NCBI GenBank assembly: GCA_903864265.1 | Contig: CAIPFN010000193.1 | Location: 1 to 35,503, forward strand | DNA from: an uncultured Bacteroidales bacterium | GTDB lineage: Bacteria > Bacteroidota > Bacteroidia > Bacteroidales > UBA4417 | Reading direction: 5' to 3' | DNA: 35,503 bases | Shown here: positions 7,453 through 16,536 of the stretch, piece by piece | How the letters are laid out: each line of letters starts with the position of its first letter | How positions within the stretch are numbered: the stretch's first letter is position 1 | Program-made: the position numbers and the translations under genes | The notes under the pieces: generated by a model | The model's input: the letters and a program-made list of their open reading frames with translations, nothing else | Databases searched by the model: none | What the model was told of the DNA's origin: nothing

Positions 7453-8697
7453 TTACTGATCATCAAATGCCGCATTCGACAAGCGGCGTTCGAGAATGGC
7501 CTTACGTAAATGCTCTTTCATTTTTTCATGGTCCGGCGGCGCCCCTTGATACTGAGAACCAACGGCTTGCATAATGCTTTTCAGTTTAGGGTCGTCGCGA
7601 TCGAGCAGGTCGGACATGTTCCCGGTAGTTACCTGCGAGGCTGGAATGCTGTCTTTTGTGATGACGGCGCCTCCCCTGAATTTATCATCCCTGTACATTT
7701 CCTGCGAAGGGGTGGTGGATTCCTCGTGAGCGTTATGGATTATAGTGCGGTTGGCAGGCAAAAATGCCCTGGCGACATTTTTCGTCATTCCCATGGATTC
7801 ATTTGCTTTCATAAAATGTTTAGGCCCCAGGAATACGCCTTTTTTCTCATCGCCATCATACTCGCGGCTTATACGTGACATTCCAATGACATTGTGAGGC
7901 AGGGTTTTCTCGCGGTCATTATAGTTCAGCAAGCCGTGCTGTTCGATGGATGGCAGGTTTTCAGCATCTGTATGCTGGTAATACCTTGATTTCCCGTATG
8001 CTTCAACAAACTTATCCAGAGGCGGGGCCTCCGGAACCACAGGTTGAGGATTCAGCTGGGCAGCAGCTCTTTTAGCTCTTTTGTGTTTTACATAGGCTTT
8101 GCGTAACCCGAGAGTAAGTACATTTTTAAGCCTTTTTACATGTTTATTCCTTTGTATGACCTTAAGCTGTTTTACCGGTCTGTTAACGGGAGTTGTGTTT
8201 CCACTGCTGAAGGACTGAACGCCCGTTGTTAGCAAAGCCTTTTTGCCCATCACATCCGCTTCGTTCTCCAAACCTTTATTATCGTTTATTTGAACATCGG
8301 CTTTCATTTGCATGGCGGGTTTTGCCCTTTCCTGTTTTTGCTGAACCATATGCCAGGCTTCATGCGGCACGTGCTTTTCCTGTCCTGGCAGCGTTTCAAT
8401 ACCTGACGACAGGTTTCCGGGCAGCCCTCTTATAACGGACTTTTCGTCCGGAAATTCATTTCTGCCTGGCCCGGCTTTCGCCTGAATTGTTTTAAACCGG
8501 CCCTGTATGGGTTCTTCCTCTTCCGGCCCTGATATTTTCTGTACCACTGGTCCGGCTATGCCATTGGCTATGGTATGCAGGGCGGAAAGACGGCTATCGA
8601 TATGCTTTGCTGACGGAAGGCTGTTGCCATTCCGCCCGGTATGGCCTGGTTGAGCCATGGGTGAATTGCGTTTCGCTGGGGTTGCATTTGTTTTCAT
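7453..8697 (-). CDS. eCIS cargo protein 3: shortened DUF4157 domain plus ADP-ribosyltransferase-like C-terminus
   Basis: A 414-residue candidate toxin. I place the start at 8697 (MKTNATPAK), not the in-frame ATG at 8736, because it matches the MKTNAN start of cargo 1 and has AAAGGA about 6 bases upstream. The DUF4157 region keeps HEAWH (112-116) and LENEADVMG but lacks about 37 residues present in the paralogues, including the DVKVH and AHAYAQG segments. After a basic linker (170-212) the C-terminal domain (about 230-414) shows QHTDAENLPSIEQHGLL, matching the HxT...NLxxIxxHGL nucleotide-binding strand-helix of DarT/KptA-type ADP-ribosyltransferases, then KGVFLGP, a Glu-containing SQEMYRDD and AVITKDSIPASQV, a typical late ART strand. 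The ART assignment is by motif and order only. It lies 61 bases after the ATPase gene. Confidence 0.85.
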   Translation of the reverse strand: MKTNATPAKRNSPMAQPGHTGRNGNSLPSAKHIDSRLSALHTIANGIAGPVVQKISGPEEEEPIQGRFKTIQAKAGPGRNEFPDEKSVIRGLPGNLSSGIETLPGQEKHVPHEAWHMVQQKQERAKPAMQMKADVQINDNKGLENEADVMGKKALLTTGVQSFSSGNTTPVNRPVKQLKVIQRNKHVKRLKNVLTLGLRKAYVKHKRAKRAAAQLNPQPVVPEAPPLDKFVEAYGKSRYYQHTDAENLPSIEQHGLLNYNDREKTLPHNVIGMSRISREYDGDEKKGVFLGPKHFMKANESMGMTKNVARAFLPANRTIIHNAHEESTTPSQEMYRDDKFRGGAVITKDSIPASQVTTGNMSDLLDRDDPKLKSIMQAVGSQYQGAPPDHEKMKEHLRKAILERRLSNAAFDDQ

Positions 8698-8758
8698 AGA
8701 GAGTCCTTTTGTGATATTAAAAGTTTCCAACTCCAATTCGTTTATTCTGTCAGCCGGG

Positions 8759-10114
8759 TCATTCTTTGCCTTCTTTCCGTCGTTCCCGGCTTATTCCGGT
8801 TTTAAAATCCCCGGCAGTTATCTTACCGCTTTCCCTGTCAGATGCTTTCAGCAAGGCATACCTCATCACATTGATCATCGCTCCTCCTGTTATAACATGA
8901 TCCTGGGCCAGTTTGTCCAGGTGGATTCCCGTATCCAGGATGGTTTCGTCATGAATGATGTTTTTCCATAAGCGGTAACGGGTTTGTTCGTCGGGAACGG
9001 GGAAATAAACCACCGACTGCAGCCGCCGTATAAAAGCCTGGTCGAGGTTCCCTTTCAGGTTTGAGGAGAGGATAACAACGCCCGGGAAATCTTCAATCCG
9101 CTGCAGCAAATAAGAGACTTCCTGGTTGGCATAGCGGTCGTTGGAGCTTCGTGTGGAAGTACGCTGCCCGAAAAGGGCATCGGCTTCATCAAAAAACAGA
9201 ATCCAGCTTTTATTCTCGGCCTGGTCGAATATATTTGCCAGGTTTTTTTCGGTTTCGCCTATGTATTTTGAAACCAGTTTCGACAAATCGATGCGGTACA
9301 CATCGAGCCCGGCGGCTTTCCCGAGCAAAGTGGTGGCCAGGGTTTTACCGGTCCCCGGTGGACCGTAAAACAAGGCGCGGTATCCGTTTTTCAGGTGTTT
9401 CGCGTATCCCAGGTCGTTCATGATGTGATCGCCATATTTTATCCACGACAGTATTTCCTGCAATTCGTCCTTCACATACATGGGGAGCATCAGATCGTCC
9501 CAGTTGAGAGCCGTATCCGAAAGGCTGGCAGGGAAATGCACCGAAAATGCCGGGCGGTACGATTTTCCGTTGGTCAGATAACTGAGGTATTCCTTCGAAA
9601 TGGTAAGGGGAGCACTCCATAAAGGCTCGCGCTTGTTGGTTTCGTCGTATTCCAGTTTCAGGATGTTATGCCGGTTAAAAAAGTGCTCATCTTCAAAAAA
9701 TTCAGAAAGGATAAAACGCCTGGTCAGGTTTTCGCCGGCTATAATAAAAGCCGCGGTTTCGGCTGTGGGGATAAAGCCCCGGTGAATGCTGCCGGTGAAT
9801 CCCCCGAATTGCGTGAAACGCTGACCTATCTCCTTTTTTTCAATAAAAAATACATCCAGTATTTCAGGTTTAACATGAGGTGCAAGGGCCAGCATCAGTA
9901 TGAGCCGCTCAGCCATCCCCAGTTGGTAATGACTTATCAGGGAACCGAGTGCGGATTCCGTTTCATTATGCCCGGGAGCAGGCACCTCGGCGATGTCGGC
10001 AAATTCACTTTCATGGCCGAAATAGAGCTTAAACCGGGTGTCAATCACCACGGTAAGCCAGTTCAGCTCTTTTTCAAGTGCGGCGGCATTGCTATGCAGG
10101 CGGTCTATCTCCAT
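8759..10114 (-). CDS. eCIS AAA+ ATPase (Afp15/Pvc15-like)
   Basis: A 451-residue AAA+ ATPase. The N-terminal 200 residues are an all-helical eCIS-specific domain. The ATPase module follows: Walker A GPPGTGKT (251-258), pore-loop region around SKYIGETEKN, Walker B ILFFDEAD (305-312), sensor-1 ILSSN (348-352) and an arginine-finger region FIRR (361-364). In Afp/PVC systems the homologous ATPase is encoded after the tape-measure gene and is needed for assembly or cargo loading rather than for sheath recycling by a ClpV. Its start overlaps the end of the tape-measure gene by 10 bases, implying translational coupling. The identity as the eCIS ATPase is supported by both motifs and position; its precise role here is inferred. 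Confidence 0.93.
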   Translation of the reverse strand: MEIDRLHSNAAALEKELNWLTVVIDTRFKLYFGHESEFADIAEVPAPGHNETESALGSLISHYQLGMAERLILMLALAPHVKPEILDVFFIEKKEIGQRFTQFGGFTGSIHRGFIPTAETAAFIIAGENLTRRFILSEFFEDEHFFNRHNILKLEYDETNKREPLWSAPLTISKEYLSYLTNGKSYRPAFSVHFPASLSDTALNWDDLMLPMYVKDELQEILSWIKYGDHIMNDLGYAKHLKNGYRALFYGPPGTGKTLATTLLGKAAGLDVYRIDLSKLVSKYIGETEKNLANIFDQAENKSWILFFDEADALFGQRTSTRSSNDRYANQEVSYLLQRIEDFPGVVILSSNLKGNLDQAFIRRLQSVVYFPVPDEQTRYRLWKNIIHDETILDTGIHLDKLAQDHVITGGAMINVMRYALLKASDRESGKITAGDFKTGISRERRKEGKE

Positions 10115-13100
10115 AAAGTACTTAAGGGTTTTTGCATCCAGGGATATTTGATCAGGCTATAGGTCCAGGGGATTTTGTCAAGCAACATGTCGAAAGGGCG
10201 CTTTTCAATGTCCAGCTCCCAGCTGTCGTTGCGTTTCCGCAAGGCTCCGTTCCGTGCAATAAAGGTTTGCTGCAAACCTTCCACCCTGGTGCCTCCCAGT
10301 ATCTTCCACTGGCTGATTATGTTTTCCAGCAGGCTGTTGGTTAGATCTTTTTCCTGGCTGTTTAGCAGGATTTCGTTTGCCAGCGGATAGTCAGGTGCAA
10401 TTCCGCATAAGATTTTAGGCAGCGTCATCCTATACTCTTCATTGTTTTCGCCGCTGCCGGCACAGAATTGCAATAAATAAACTGCCCGCACCTGTTTTTC
10501 CTCATCAACAAAAACCCTGTTCTGAACCAGGCCGGCCCGTTCAAAAAGAAGCGGGATAAAGGGATTTAACAGTACAAGTCCGGCATTGGCAATATATATA
10601 GTTCCGGTTTCATCCTTATCAAAATCATCGAATGGCTTTGAAGGATGTTGAGGCCTGACTGATTCATCCAATTTCATCATTGCCATTTCATCTTTTGCTT
10701 TGCCGTTGCCCGCATCGTCCGACCCAAGATCAAGAATAAGGGTGCTGCTCAAGCTCCTCTGTATTTTCTTTGCTGTGTCGAACAGCATTTTTTTTAATTC
10801 GGCTTTGGGTTTCCGGCTTATCGCGCTCAGTTCCATCAACAAAAAGGCGGTTAATTCCTTCTGGCTGAAACTCCCGGAGGCTGACCAGAAATACAGCATC
10901 CGCGACCTTATCTGCTCCATACTTATCCCCGGCAATTCCTGCTTTAGTTCGTTCAACAGCATTTCAAGGTCATGGAGATAAGCGGATAAAAATGGTTTTT
11001 CGTTTACCGAGATGGTGGATAAAATTTCCATTACCCTTTGAGCTGAAAATGGCCCGGAAACCCCCTGCGTTTCTGTATGACGGCTATAAAACGCGCTTAA
11101 AAATTGCCTGATCCCGGGGAGGTCGGCAGGCAGAAGGGTTTCCGGTTTTTTGCCGTGACGGCTGCCTGGCTCCTGAAGCGAAGCAGTTGCTGAAACTTTT
11201 TTCACAGGAGCATCTTCAAATTGTCCCTTTCCCACTGAATCTCCCGGGATTGGCCGTTGGCTGTTAGCATCCTCACCTGCCCGGGAAGCATGCGCTGCCA
11301 TGCTTTCTGCATCCGGGTCATCCCTGTTTTTTTTTGCCTCATTGTGTTTGGATGCTAAAGGCGTTTTGGCGGAGGTCTGTACCATCCCTGATGCTTTAGC
11401 CAGGAAGGATTTTATGGTTTCGGACAGTAAACCGGGATTTTTATCGGCTTCCGGCAGGATGGATTTTGCAAGTTCATCTGCTTTAAGCGACATTTTTGAG
11501 GCTGTTCTGCCAAGAATAAAAGCCAGAAACCTATCTTCAAGAACCTCGGACTGAGAGCTTGTAACAAGAAAAACAAATGCGGACTGATAGAGTTCAATTG
11601 CGGCATCTTCCATCTTTATTAATGGGGATGACTGGTATAAATGTAAAAGTATTTTGAGGTATTCCGTTACATGGTTTCCCGGGGAAGAAGTCAGTAATGA
11701 AACTAACAGCCTGACAGTTGAGAGGTCGAGTTCTAGCAGGAATTGAACCGCCCCTGCTTCGGTGGCAAGCTTTTTACGCATCCAGGCAAGCAGGGATTTT
11801 GGTTTCTTTTTAAGCAGGTAAATGATTATTTCACTTTTATCCAGGTGGTTGAAAGAAGACAATCCATGATAACTTATACTCCCTTTCGGCTGGCAAGCCG
11901 AAAGGACACTTTCGAGATATTCAAAATAGAAGGCGATTTTAGCAGAGGATAAATCAGGATTCCCCCTTTTTTTAGCCGAAAAATCCTTCCCTATTTCAAC
12001 AAAAAGTTTGAACAGGTAGGGAGAGTCGAACGAATTCCGGTCTGCTTCAATCAGCCTGAGTATTTGTGCTATGAAATAGGATGCTTCGAGGTTATAATGT
12101 TTCGACAATTTTTCGAGCGTAGCCAGTATGAAAACCTTGTGGCTGAAAACGGATCCTCTGTCGTTCAGCAGTATATCGAGCATCACAATCCATAAGTCAG
12201 TCTTGAATTGTTCGCTCCCGCTGCCTGCCCAGTTTAGTTCGGCTTGCTGCCCGCTGATGCCGGCGTTGAAATTCATTATAAATGTGGACTCGGCTGGGCT
12301 GATCACGTTGATAAGCGGGCCTAAATCCTTTTTGGGAAACAAGCCAACCATTCGCCTGAGTACGCCTGCATTGCCTTTTTTGAAGAGAAATTGCCTGAGG
12401 CCCAGGGGTGAATCCGACATCCACTCGTTGAATAACCCCCTGTAATAGAACGACTGCGACAAAGTGCCTGTATTGCCGGCATTGCCATCCGACAGATAAC
12501 TGATAATCTGTCTGTACCGCAGTTCCTTTTCAACGGGATTGGATTTCCCGCCCCGATCGGACTGGTAGATATCCTGTAAAAGCCTGCCAAGCCTGAAATG
12601 AACTGCCGGGGATTTCAGCCTGTGAATGCTTTTGTAAATTTCTTCAATGAGCTTACCATAGGCTATATTGAAGTGGTTTGCCATGCGGGTTAAAAGAGAG
12701 CGGGTAAATTCGCGGGTACTGAAATAGGAGCCGCGATCATTAAGCAGGTAGGATAAAATAAAACTCCAGATGGCATCCCTGAATCCCCTGTTGTCCGATT
12801 TAACAATCTGGTCGCGTTGCTGTGCCTTCCTGATTTCCGCGGCCGACTGAATGATAAAAGTGCTTTCGGAGGGTTGCAACACCCGGATTAAACGTTCTAT
12901 TTGATTGTCCGAAAAACGCATTACCAGTCTCCGGATTAAATGGCCATCTGTATTTTCTTCTCTTAATCTCTTATTGATTCCGGCAGGGTCAGCCGCAAGT
13001 ATTTTATCAAACAGCGAGCTGATATTTATTTCCGATGCATCGGCATGCCAGGGCAGGGCGCCGTTTTTCAGATAAAACAGCAATATGGCCGGGTCGTCAG

Positions 13101-13422
13101 CATAAAGCAGGTTAGTCGATTCGCCTTCCGATCCGTGCCCGTTTTTTATCTGGTTTAGTTTCCGGAGAAGTTCTTTTTCAAACTCATCTTTAAACCGGCT
13201 GACCCATTGTTCGCGAAGTTCTGTTTCGTAAGTAAGGCCGAGATTAACAGTCAGGCTGTTAATCCGGATGAGTTTGCCGGTTTCGCTGTGTTTATCCAGG
13301 ATACGCTCCATTTCGGGGCTAATGTCCTGGTATAAAAGATGCAATGCCTTTTCATAAAACCGGTCCACGCCGGTTTCATCATAATAATCCACTTTCAAGA
13401 TCTGCTTTTGAAGTTTATGCAT
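10105..13422 (-). CDS. Contractile injection system tape-measure protein (CIS_TMP, Afp14-like)
   Basis: A 1105-residue protein whose N-terminus (KVDYYDETGVDRFYEKALHL through SLTVNLG) matches the contractile-injection tape-measure family. In that family it sits in the tube lumen and sets particle length. The protein is mostly helical, with two internal repeats about 192 residues apart: PSESTFI at 184-190 with LNDRGSYFS at 227-235, and PAESTFI at 376-382 with LNDRGSVFS at 419-427. Residues about 660-740 form a charged low-complexity linker (KNRDDPDAESMAAH), and the C-terminal part (about 900-1100) is again folded, with IYIANAGLVLLNPFIPLLF. It starts 9 bases after the upstream baseplate gene and overlaps the ATPase gene by 10 bases. 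Length is close to that of large Afp14-type proteins. Confidence 0.88.
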   Translation of the reverse strand: MHKLQKQILKVDYYDETGVDRFYEKALHLLYQDISPEMERILDKHSETGKLIRINSLTVNLGLTYETELREQWVSRFKDEFEKELLRKLNQIKNGHGSEGESTNLLYADDPAILLFYLKNGALPWHADASEINISSLFDKILAADPAGINKRLREENTDGHLIRRLVMRFSDNQIERLIRVLQPSESTFIIQSAAEIRKAQQRDQIVKSDNRGFRDAIWSFILSYLLNDRGSYFSTREFTRSLLTRMANHFNIAYGKLIEEIYKSIHRLKSPAVHFRLGRLLQDIYQSDRGGKSNPVEKELRYRQIISYLSDGNAGNTGTLSQSFYYRGLFNEWMSDSPLGLRQFLFKKGNAGVLRRMVGLFPKKDLGPLINVISPAESTFIMNFNAGISGQQAELNWAGSGSEQFKTDLWIVMLDILLNDRGSVFSHKVFILATLEKLSKHYNLEASYFIAQILRLIEADRNSFDSPYLFKLFVEIGKDFSAKKRGNPDLSSAKIAFYFEYLESVLSACQPKGSISYHGLSSFNHLDKSEIIIYLLKKKPKSLLAWMRKKLATEAGAVQFLLELDLSTVRLLVSLLTSSPGNHVTEYLKILLHLYQSSPLIKMEDAAIELYQSAFVFLVTSSQSEVLEDRFLAFILGRTASKMSLKADELAKSILPEADKNPGLLSETIKSFLAKASGMVQTSAKTPLASKHNEAKKNRDDPDAESMAAHASRAGEDANSQRPIPGDSVGKGQFEDAPVKKVSATASLQEPGSRHGKKPETLLPADLPGIRQFLSAFYSRHTETQGVSGPFSAQRVMEILSTISVNEKPFLSAYLHDLEMLLNELKQELPGISMEQIRSRMLYFWSASGSFSQKELTAFLLMELSAISRKPKAELKKMLFDTAKKIQRSLSSTLILDLGSDDAGNGKAKDEMAMMKLDESVRPQHPSKPFDDFDKDETGTIYIANAGLVLLNPFIPLLFERAGLVQNRVFVDEEKQVRAVYLLQFCAGSGENNEEYRMTLPKILCGIAPDYPLANEILLNSQEKDLTNSLLENIISQWKILGGTRVEGLQQTFIARNGALRKRNDSWELDIEKRPFDMLLDKIPWTYSLIKYPWMQKPLSTLWR
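12043..12945 (-). repeat. Two diverged internal repeats in the tape-measure protein
   Basis: Residues about 160-270 (bases 12613-12945) and about 353-460 (12043-12366) share the pattern of a Leu-Arg-Arg helix, P-x-E-S-T-F-I, a Trp-containing helix, I/L-L-N-D-R-G-S-x-F-S, and a helix ending H-F/Y-N. The identity is at protein level only; the DNA is well diverged, so this is an old duplication rather than a recent one. Confidence 0.6.
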
Positions 13423-13431
13423 CTTACTTCG

Positions 13432-16400
13432 TTAATACATTTCAACAGCTGCCGGATCATCTGCTGGTTCACTGTATTTCAGGTGTTTGATAAACAGCGA
13501 CAGGCTTTCGGCACTGGCGTTCAACTGAGCAGTATTTTCCCCGGAAACCTGCCTTAAGTCATCCAACCATTGGCTGTAACAGGTTTCAAACCGGTTTAAC
13601 GTTTCCACATCCAGGTAATGGAAGTCTATTCCTATATGTGCAGGGGCATCTTCACGGATCATGGCTTCCAGGATTTTCCGGAACTCGGGGTCAGAGAAGC
13701 GCGATGGCCATGAGGGAATTATAATCGACAGACGGAAGGAGAAAAATGTGGCTTTCCCGATTCCACGGCTGATTTTTTTTGCCGAATAAAGTTGTATGAC
13801 CGAAGGGTCGTGCAAATCAAATTCGGTAAGCGAATCGAACAATGTTTTTAAATCGCTCACCCGTATGTCCTTATCCAGGGTCTGGCCGGGGTCCAGGTTC
13901 ATGTACGTTCCTATAATAGCCCCGTTATAAAGCAGGCTGGTATGGATTTCACCGCTTTTTAGCTTTTCATGCCTGAAAGTGGCCTCGCGGGCATCGAGTA
14001 CCAGGTTGATAAAGGCCTCCTGCACTTCCACATAGCTGTATTGTTTTGCTGAAACAAGACCAGTACGGTTCAGCCTGTCTTTAAGGATGATGCCATAAAG
14101 GTCGTGCTTGCTTCTGGGCCTCAATTCAATATGGTCAACCAGGTAAAACCCTTCCATATTGATATTCAGATATGCCAGGTAATTGGTCATGGATTGTATA
14201 TAGGCCCGGGCTTCGTTCCTGTTATCAAAGCTATTAAGTATGGCCCACACGTTCCTTGGAACCGGGTTGTAATTACCGGAGTCCTCCTTTTCAAATTCCA
14301 CCAGGAAGGACTTTTCCGTATTTCCATTGATCCAGAACCTTAAAAAAGCGGGTTGATTCCTGCCCAGACTGCTGAGTTTTTTCCTCAGAGCGTCCAGTTC
14401 TGTTTCAGTCAGTAATTTTGGATCAAGCTTCCTCGAAAAAGCGACCAGGTTGACTTCTGGTTTATCAGAATCGGTGATGAGTTTATAATTATCGGCCCAT
14501 ATTCCTCTCCTGAGGAGTTCGGTATCAATGGGTATACCCGGATTAAAAGTTTCTTTGGCCAGTTGTGGGTCAGCTATGGTGTTCAGCACCAGCTGAGTAT
14601 CACTCAGCCGGTTGTCGGTTGTTAGTTGTCCGGCAAGGTCAGCCGTCGGGAAAATATCGTCAAGGCGGCCTGAGCCAATATTTTTTATATGGTAATCGGC
14701 TATCCTTATGTTCTGGATTTTCATACCCAGCCTGATCCTGGCCTTTTTCTCCAGGTACGAAATATTCAGGTTCAGAGTATCGGCAGCCTCTTTTTCGGGG
14801 TCCCCGGCCCAGAATTCCGACTCCGCGTTGAATGACCTGGCCTTGTTGGAAGAAAGATAAATCAGCTCTTTCAGGTATTGGATTTTGGCTGATATCTTAA
14901 CTTTCTGCAGGGTATCCTCATCATAATAGTAGTTGTACTTTTCGATCGCGAAACTGCTGAGCTTTTCACCAAACCGGGCCAGCAGGTGATCCAGTACCTG
15001 GTGCCGCCGCCTGTAAAAATCGTCGATTGTATCCAGGGCCGACTGGCTGATTTTCTTTGACAGTTGTGCTGTTTCCGTATCGCCCGAATCGGTGCTGAGG
15101 TCCACAAGCAAGTCACGGATATAGGGGACGGTTTCGAGAGATCCTGCAAAATAACTTTCAGCCAGGGCTTCGTCGAGGGAGAAAAGGTTTGAAAAATGAG
15201 TGAGCTGCGCCAGGTAATTGGACAGTATTTGTTCGAAGATCAGAAGATAGGCTTTGAGCTGCCTGATCTTGTTTACCCTTGCTTCATCCACCGAAGGAGG
15301 TATGCCTTGCCGGCCCAAAGCGTAGATGGCCGGGAAATGTTCCTGCACCGAATAGTATTCCTCGATGGGCTTATAAAAACCCTTCCTTATGGCAATGTCG
15401 TTCGATGGCTGAAAATCGGAATTGTACTTTACTTTATTCTCATTTTCTATCTGCCTGAAATACCGGACCACATTATTATTGAAAAGATTGGCCTTTTCGT
15501 TGTTCTGGTAGTAAGCCAGGGTATTTTGCGCTTCCGGGTTGTAGGGAATCATCATTTTGGCCAGCACCGCCACCTTGTTCAGATCGATGAGCACGCCTTC
15601 GTCCATCACCGTTTCCGAATTCAGCGCCACCTCGTTCAGGTGAAGGTGGTCCACGACGGATGTCTGATGACCATCCTTTTTTTTAATAGTCTCTATTTTC
15701 AGGAAACGTACTTTGGAAACCCCGTCCACAGCGTTTATTATACTGATCAGGTGTGAGGTCATCAGGGTTTTGATCCTGTCTTTTAAATCCGCATCCTTGA
15801 TAAATCCATTCCTCAGCCGGGGCCCGCTGAAGATTTCCTCCACCGTAAAGCCCTCGTTCTGCATTTGTTCGAGCGAATAAAACCTGATCGGGCTGGAAAT
15901 GAATTGCTGTATATTATACAGGATCTGGGCATGGGTTTTGTCGACATTGGTTTCCTTCAATAAATCGATTTTGCCGCTGACTTTAATTTCTACTTCATCC
16001 AGTATTAATATGTCGTTAAATGCTTCCCCCAGGTTACTGTATTTTTCGAGGTAGCTTCGGGTCTCTTTTAAAAGGGTTTCTCTCTCTTCATCGGTTTTTA
16101 TCCTCACCGGCGACCGCTTGATCAAAACCAGGTACATGCCTTTGATTTGCTCCCTGCCGGAATTCAGGTTTAAGGGCTCAATCCAAACATCTCTCAGCCC
16201 GTCGACCCGGTCAATGAGCAGTTTCCTGAAATCCCTGATGGTAATGGGTTTCCCTTCCAGTATCTCGGCTGCAGGGAAGAAAGTGTCAGCGGTTGCCGGG
16301 TTAACATTCTGGCTGGCAAGCAGATCCTCTATATCGAAAGCGGTTTTGTACCCCAGTTCAGTGATGGCAAAACACAATTGCTCCAGTATGGTTATGCCGG

Positions 16401-16536
16401 GATCATGAACGTTGTAATCGGTCCATTGATTACCGGCTAGGCGCTGAATTTCCTCTATGCCGGTTTTCCTGAGGTTTTCAAACTCAAGTTCCGGATCTCC
16501 TAAATCAGTTTTAGATATGTATTCTGCTTCCTTCAT
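13432..16536 (-). CDS. eCIS baseplate wedge protein (Afp12-like)
   Basis: A 1034-residue structural protein. Its N-terminus holds the baseplate signature YNVHDPGITILEQLCFAITELGYK split over residues 41-64; DPGxTxLE is a hallmark of contractile-tail wedge proteins. The rest has no enzymatic motif and is rich in alternating strand and helix patterns. By position, between the fibre-like gene and the tape measure, and by size it corresponds to Afp12, the larger partner of the wedge heterodimer; the J-like protein at 17340-20990 would be Afp11. The two assignments could be exchanged in part, since both carry wedge features. It follows the fibre gene without any gap (16536/16537) and ends 9 bases before the tape-measure start. 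Confidence 0.82.
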   Translation of the reverse strand: MKEAEYISKTDLGDPELEFENLRKTGIEEIQRLAGNQWTDYNVHDPGITILEQLCFAITELGYKTAFDIEDLLASQNVNPATADTFFPAAEILEGKPITIRDFRKLLIDRVDGLRDVWIEPLNLNSGREQIKGMYLVLIKRSPVRIKTDEERETLLKETRSYLEKYSNLGEAFNDILILDEVEIKVSGKIDLLKETNVDKTHAQILYNIQQFISSPIRFYSLEQMQNEGFTVEEIFSGPRLRNGFIKDADLKDRIKTLMTSHLISIINAVDGVSKVRFLKIETIKKKDGHQTSVVDHLHLNEVALNSETVMDEGVLIDLNKVAVLAKMMIPYNPEAQNTLAYYQNNEKANLFNNNVVRYFRQIENENKVKYNSDFQPSNDIAIRKGFYKPIEEYYSVQEHFPAIYALGRQGIPPSVDEARVNKIRQLKAYLLIFEQILSNYLAQLTHFSNLFSLDEALAESYFAGSLETVPYIRDLLVDLSTDSGDTETAQLSKKISQSALDTIDDFYRRRHQVLDHLLARFGEKLSSFAIEKYNYYYDEDTLQKVKISAKIQYLKELIYLSSNKARSFNAESEFWAGDPEKEAADTLNLNISYLEKKARIRLGMKIQNIRIADYHIKNIGSGRLDDIFPTADLAGQLTTDNRLSDTQLVLNTIADPQLAKETFNPGIPIDTELLRRGIWADNYKLITDSDKPEVNLVAFSRKLDPKLLTETELDALRKKLSSLGRNQPAFLRFWINGNTEKSFLVEFEKEDSGNYNPVPRNVWAILNSFDNRNEARAYIQSMTNYLAYLNINMEGFYLVDHIELRPRSKHDLYGIILKDRLNRTGLVSAKQYSYVEVQEAFINLVLDAREATFRHEKLKSGEIHTSLLYNGAIIGTYMNLDPGQTLDKDIRVSDLKTLFDSLTEFDLHDPSVIQLYSAKKISRGIGKATFFSFRLSIIIPSWPSRFSDPEFRKILEAMIREDAPAHIGIDFHYLDVETLNRFETCYSQWLDDLRQVSGENTAQLNASAESLSLFIKHLKYSEPADDPAAVEMY

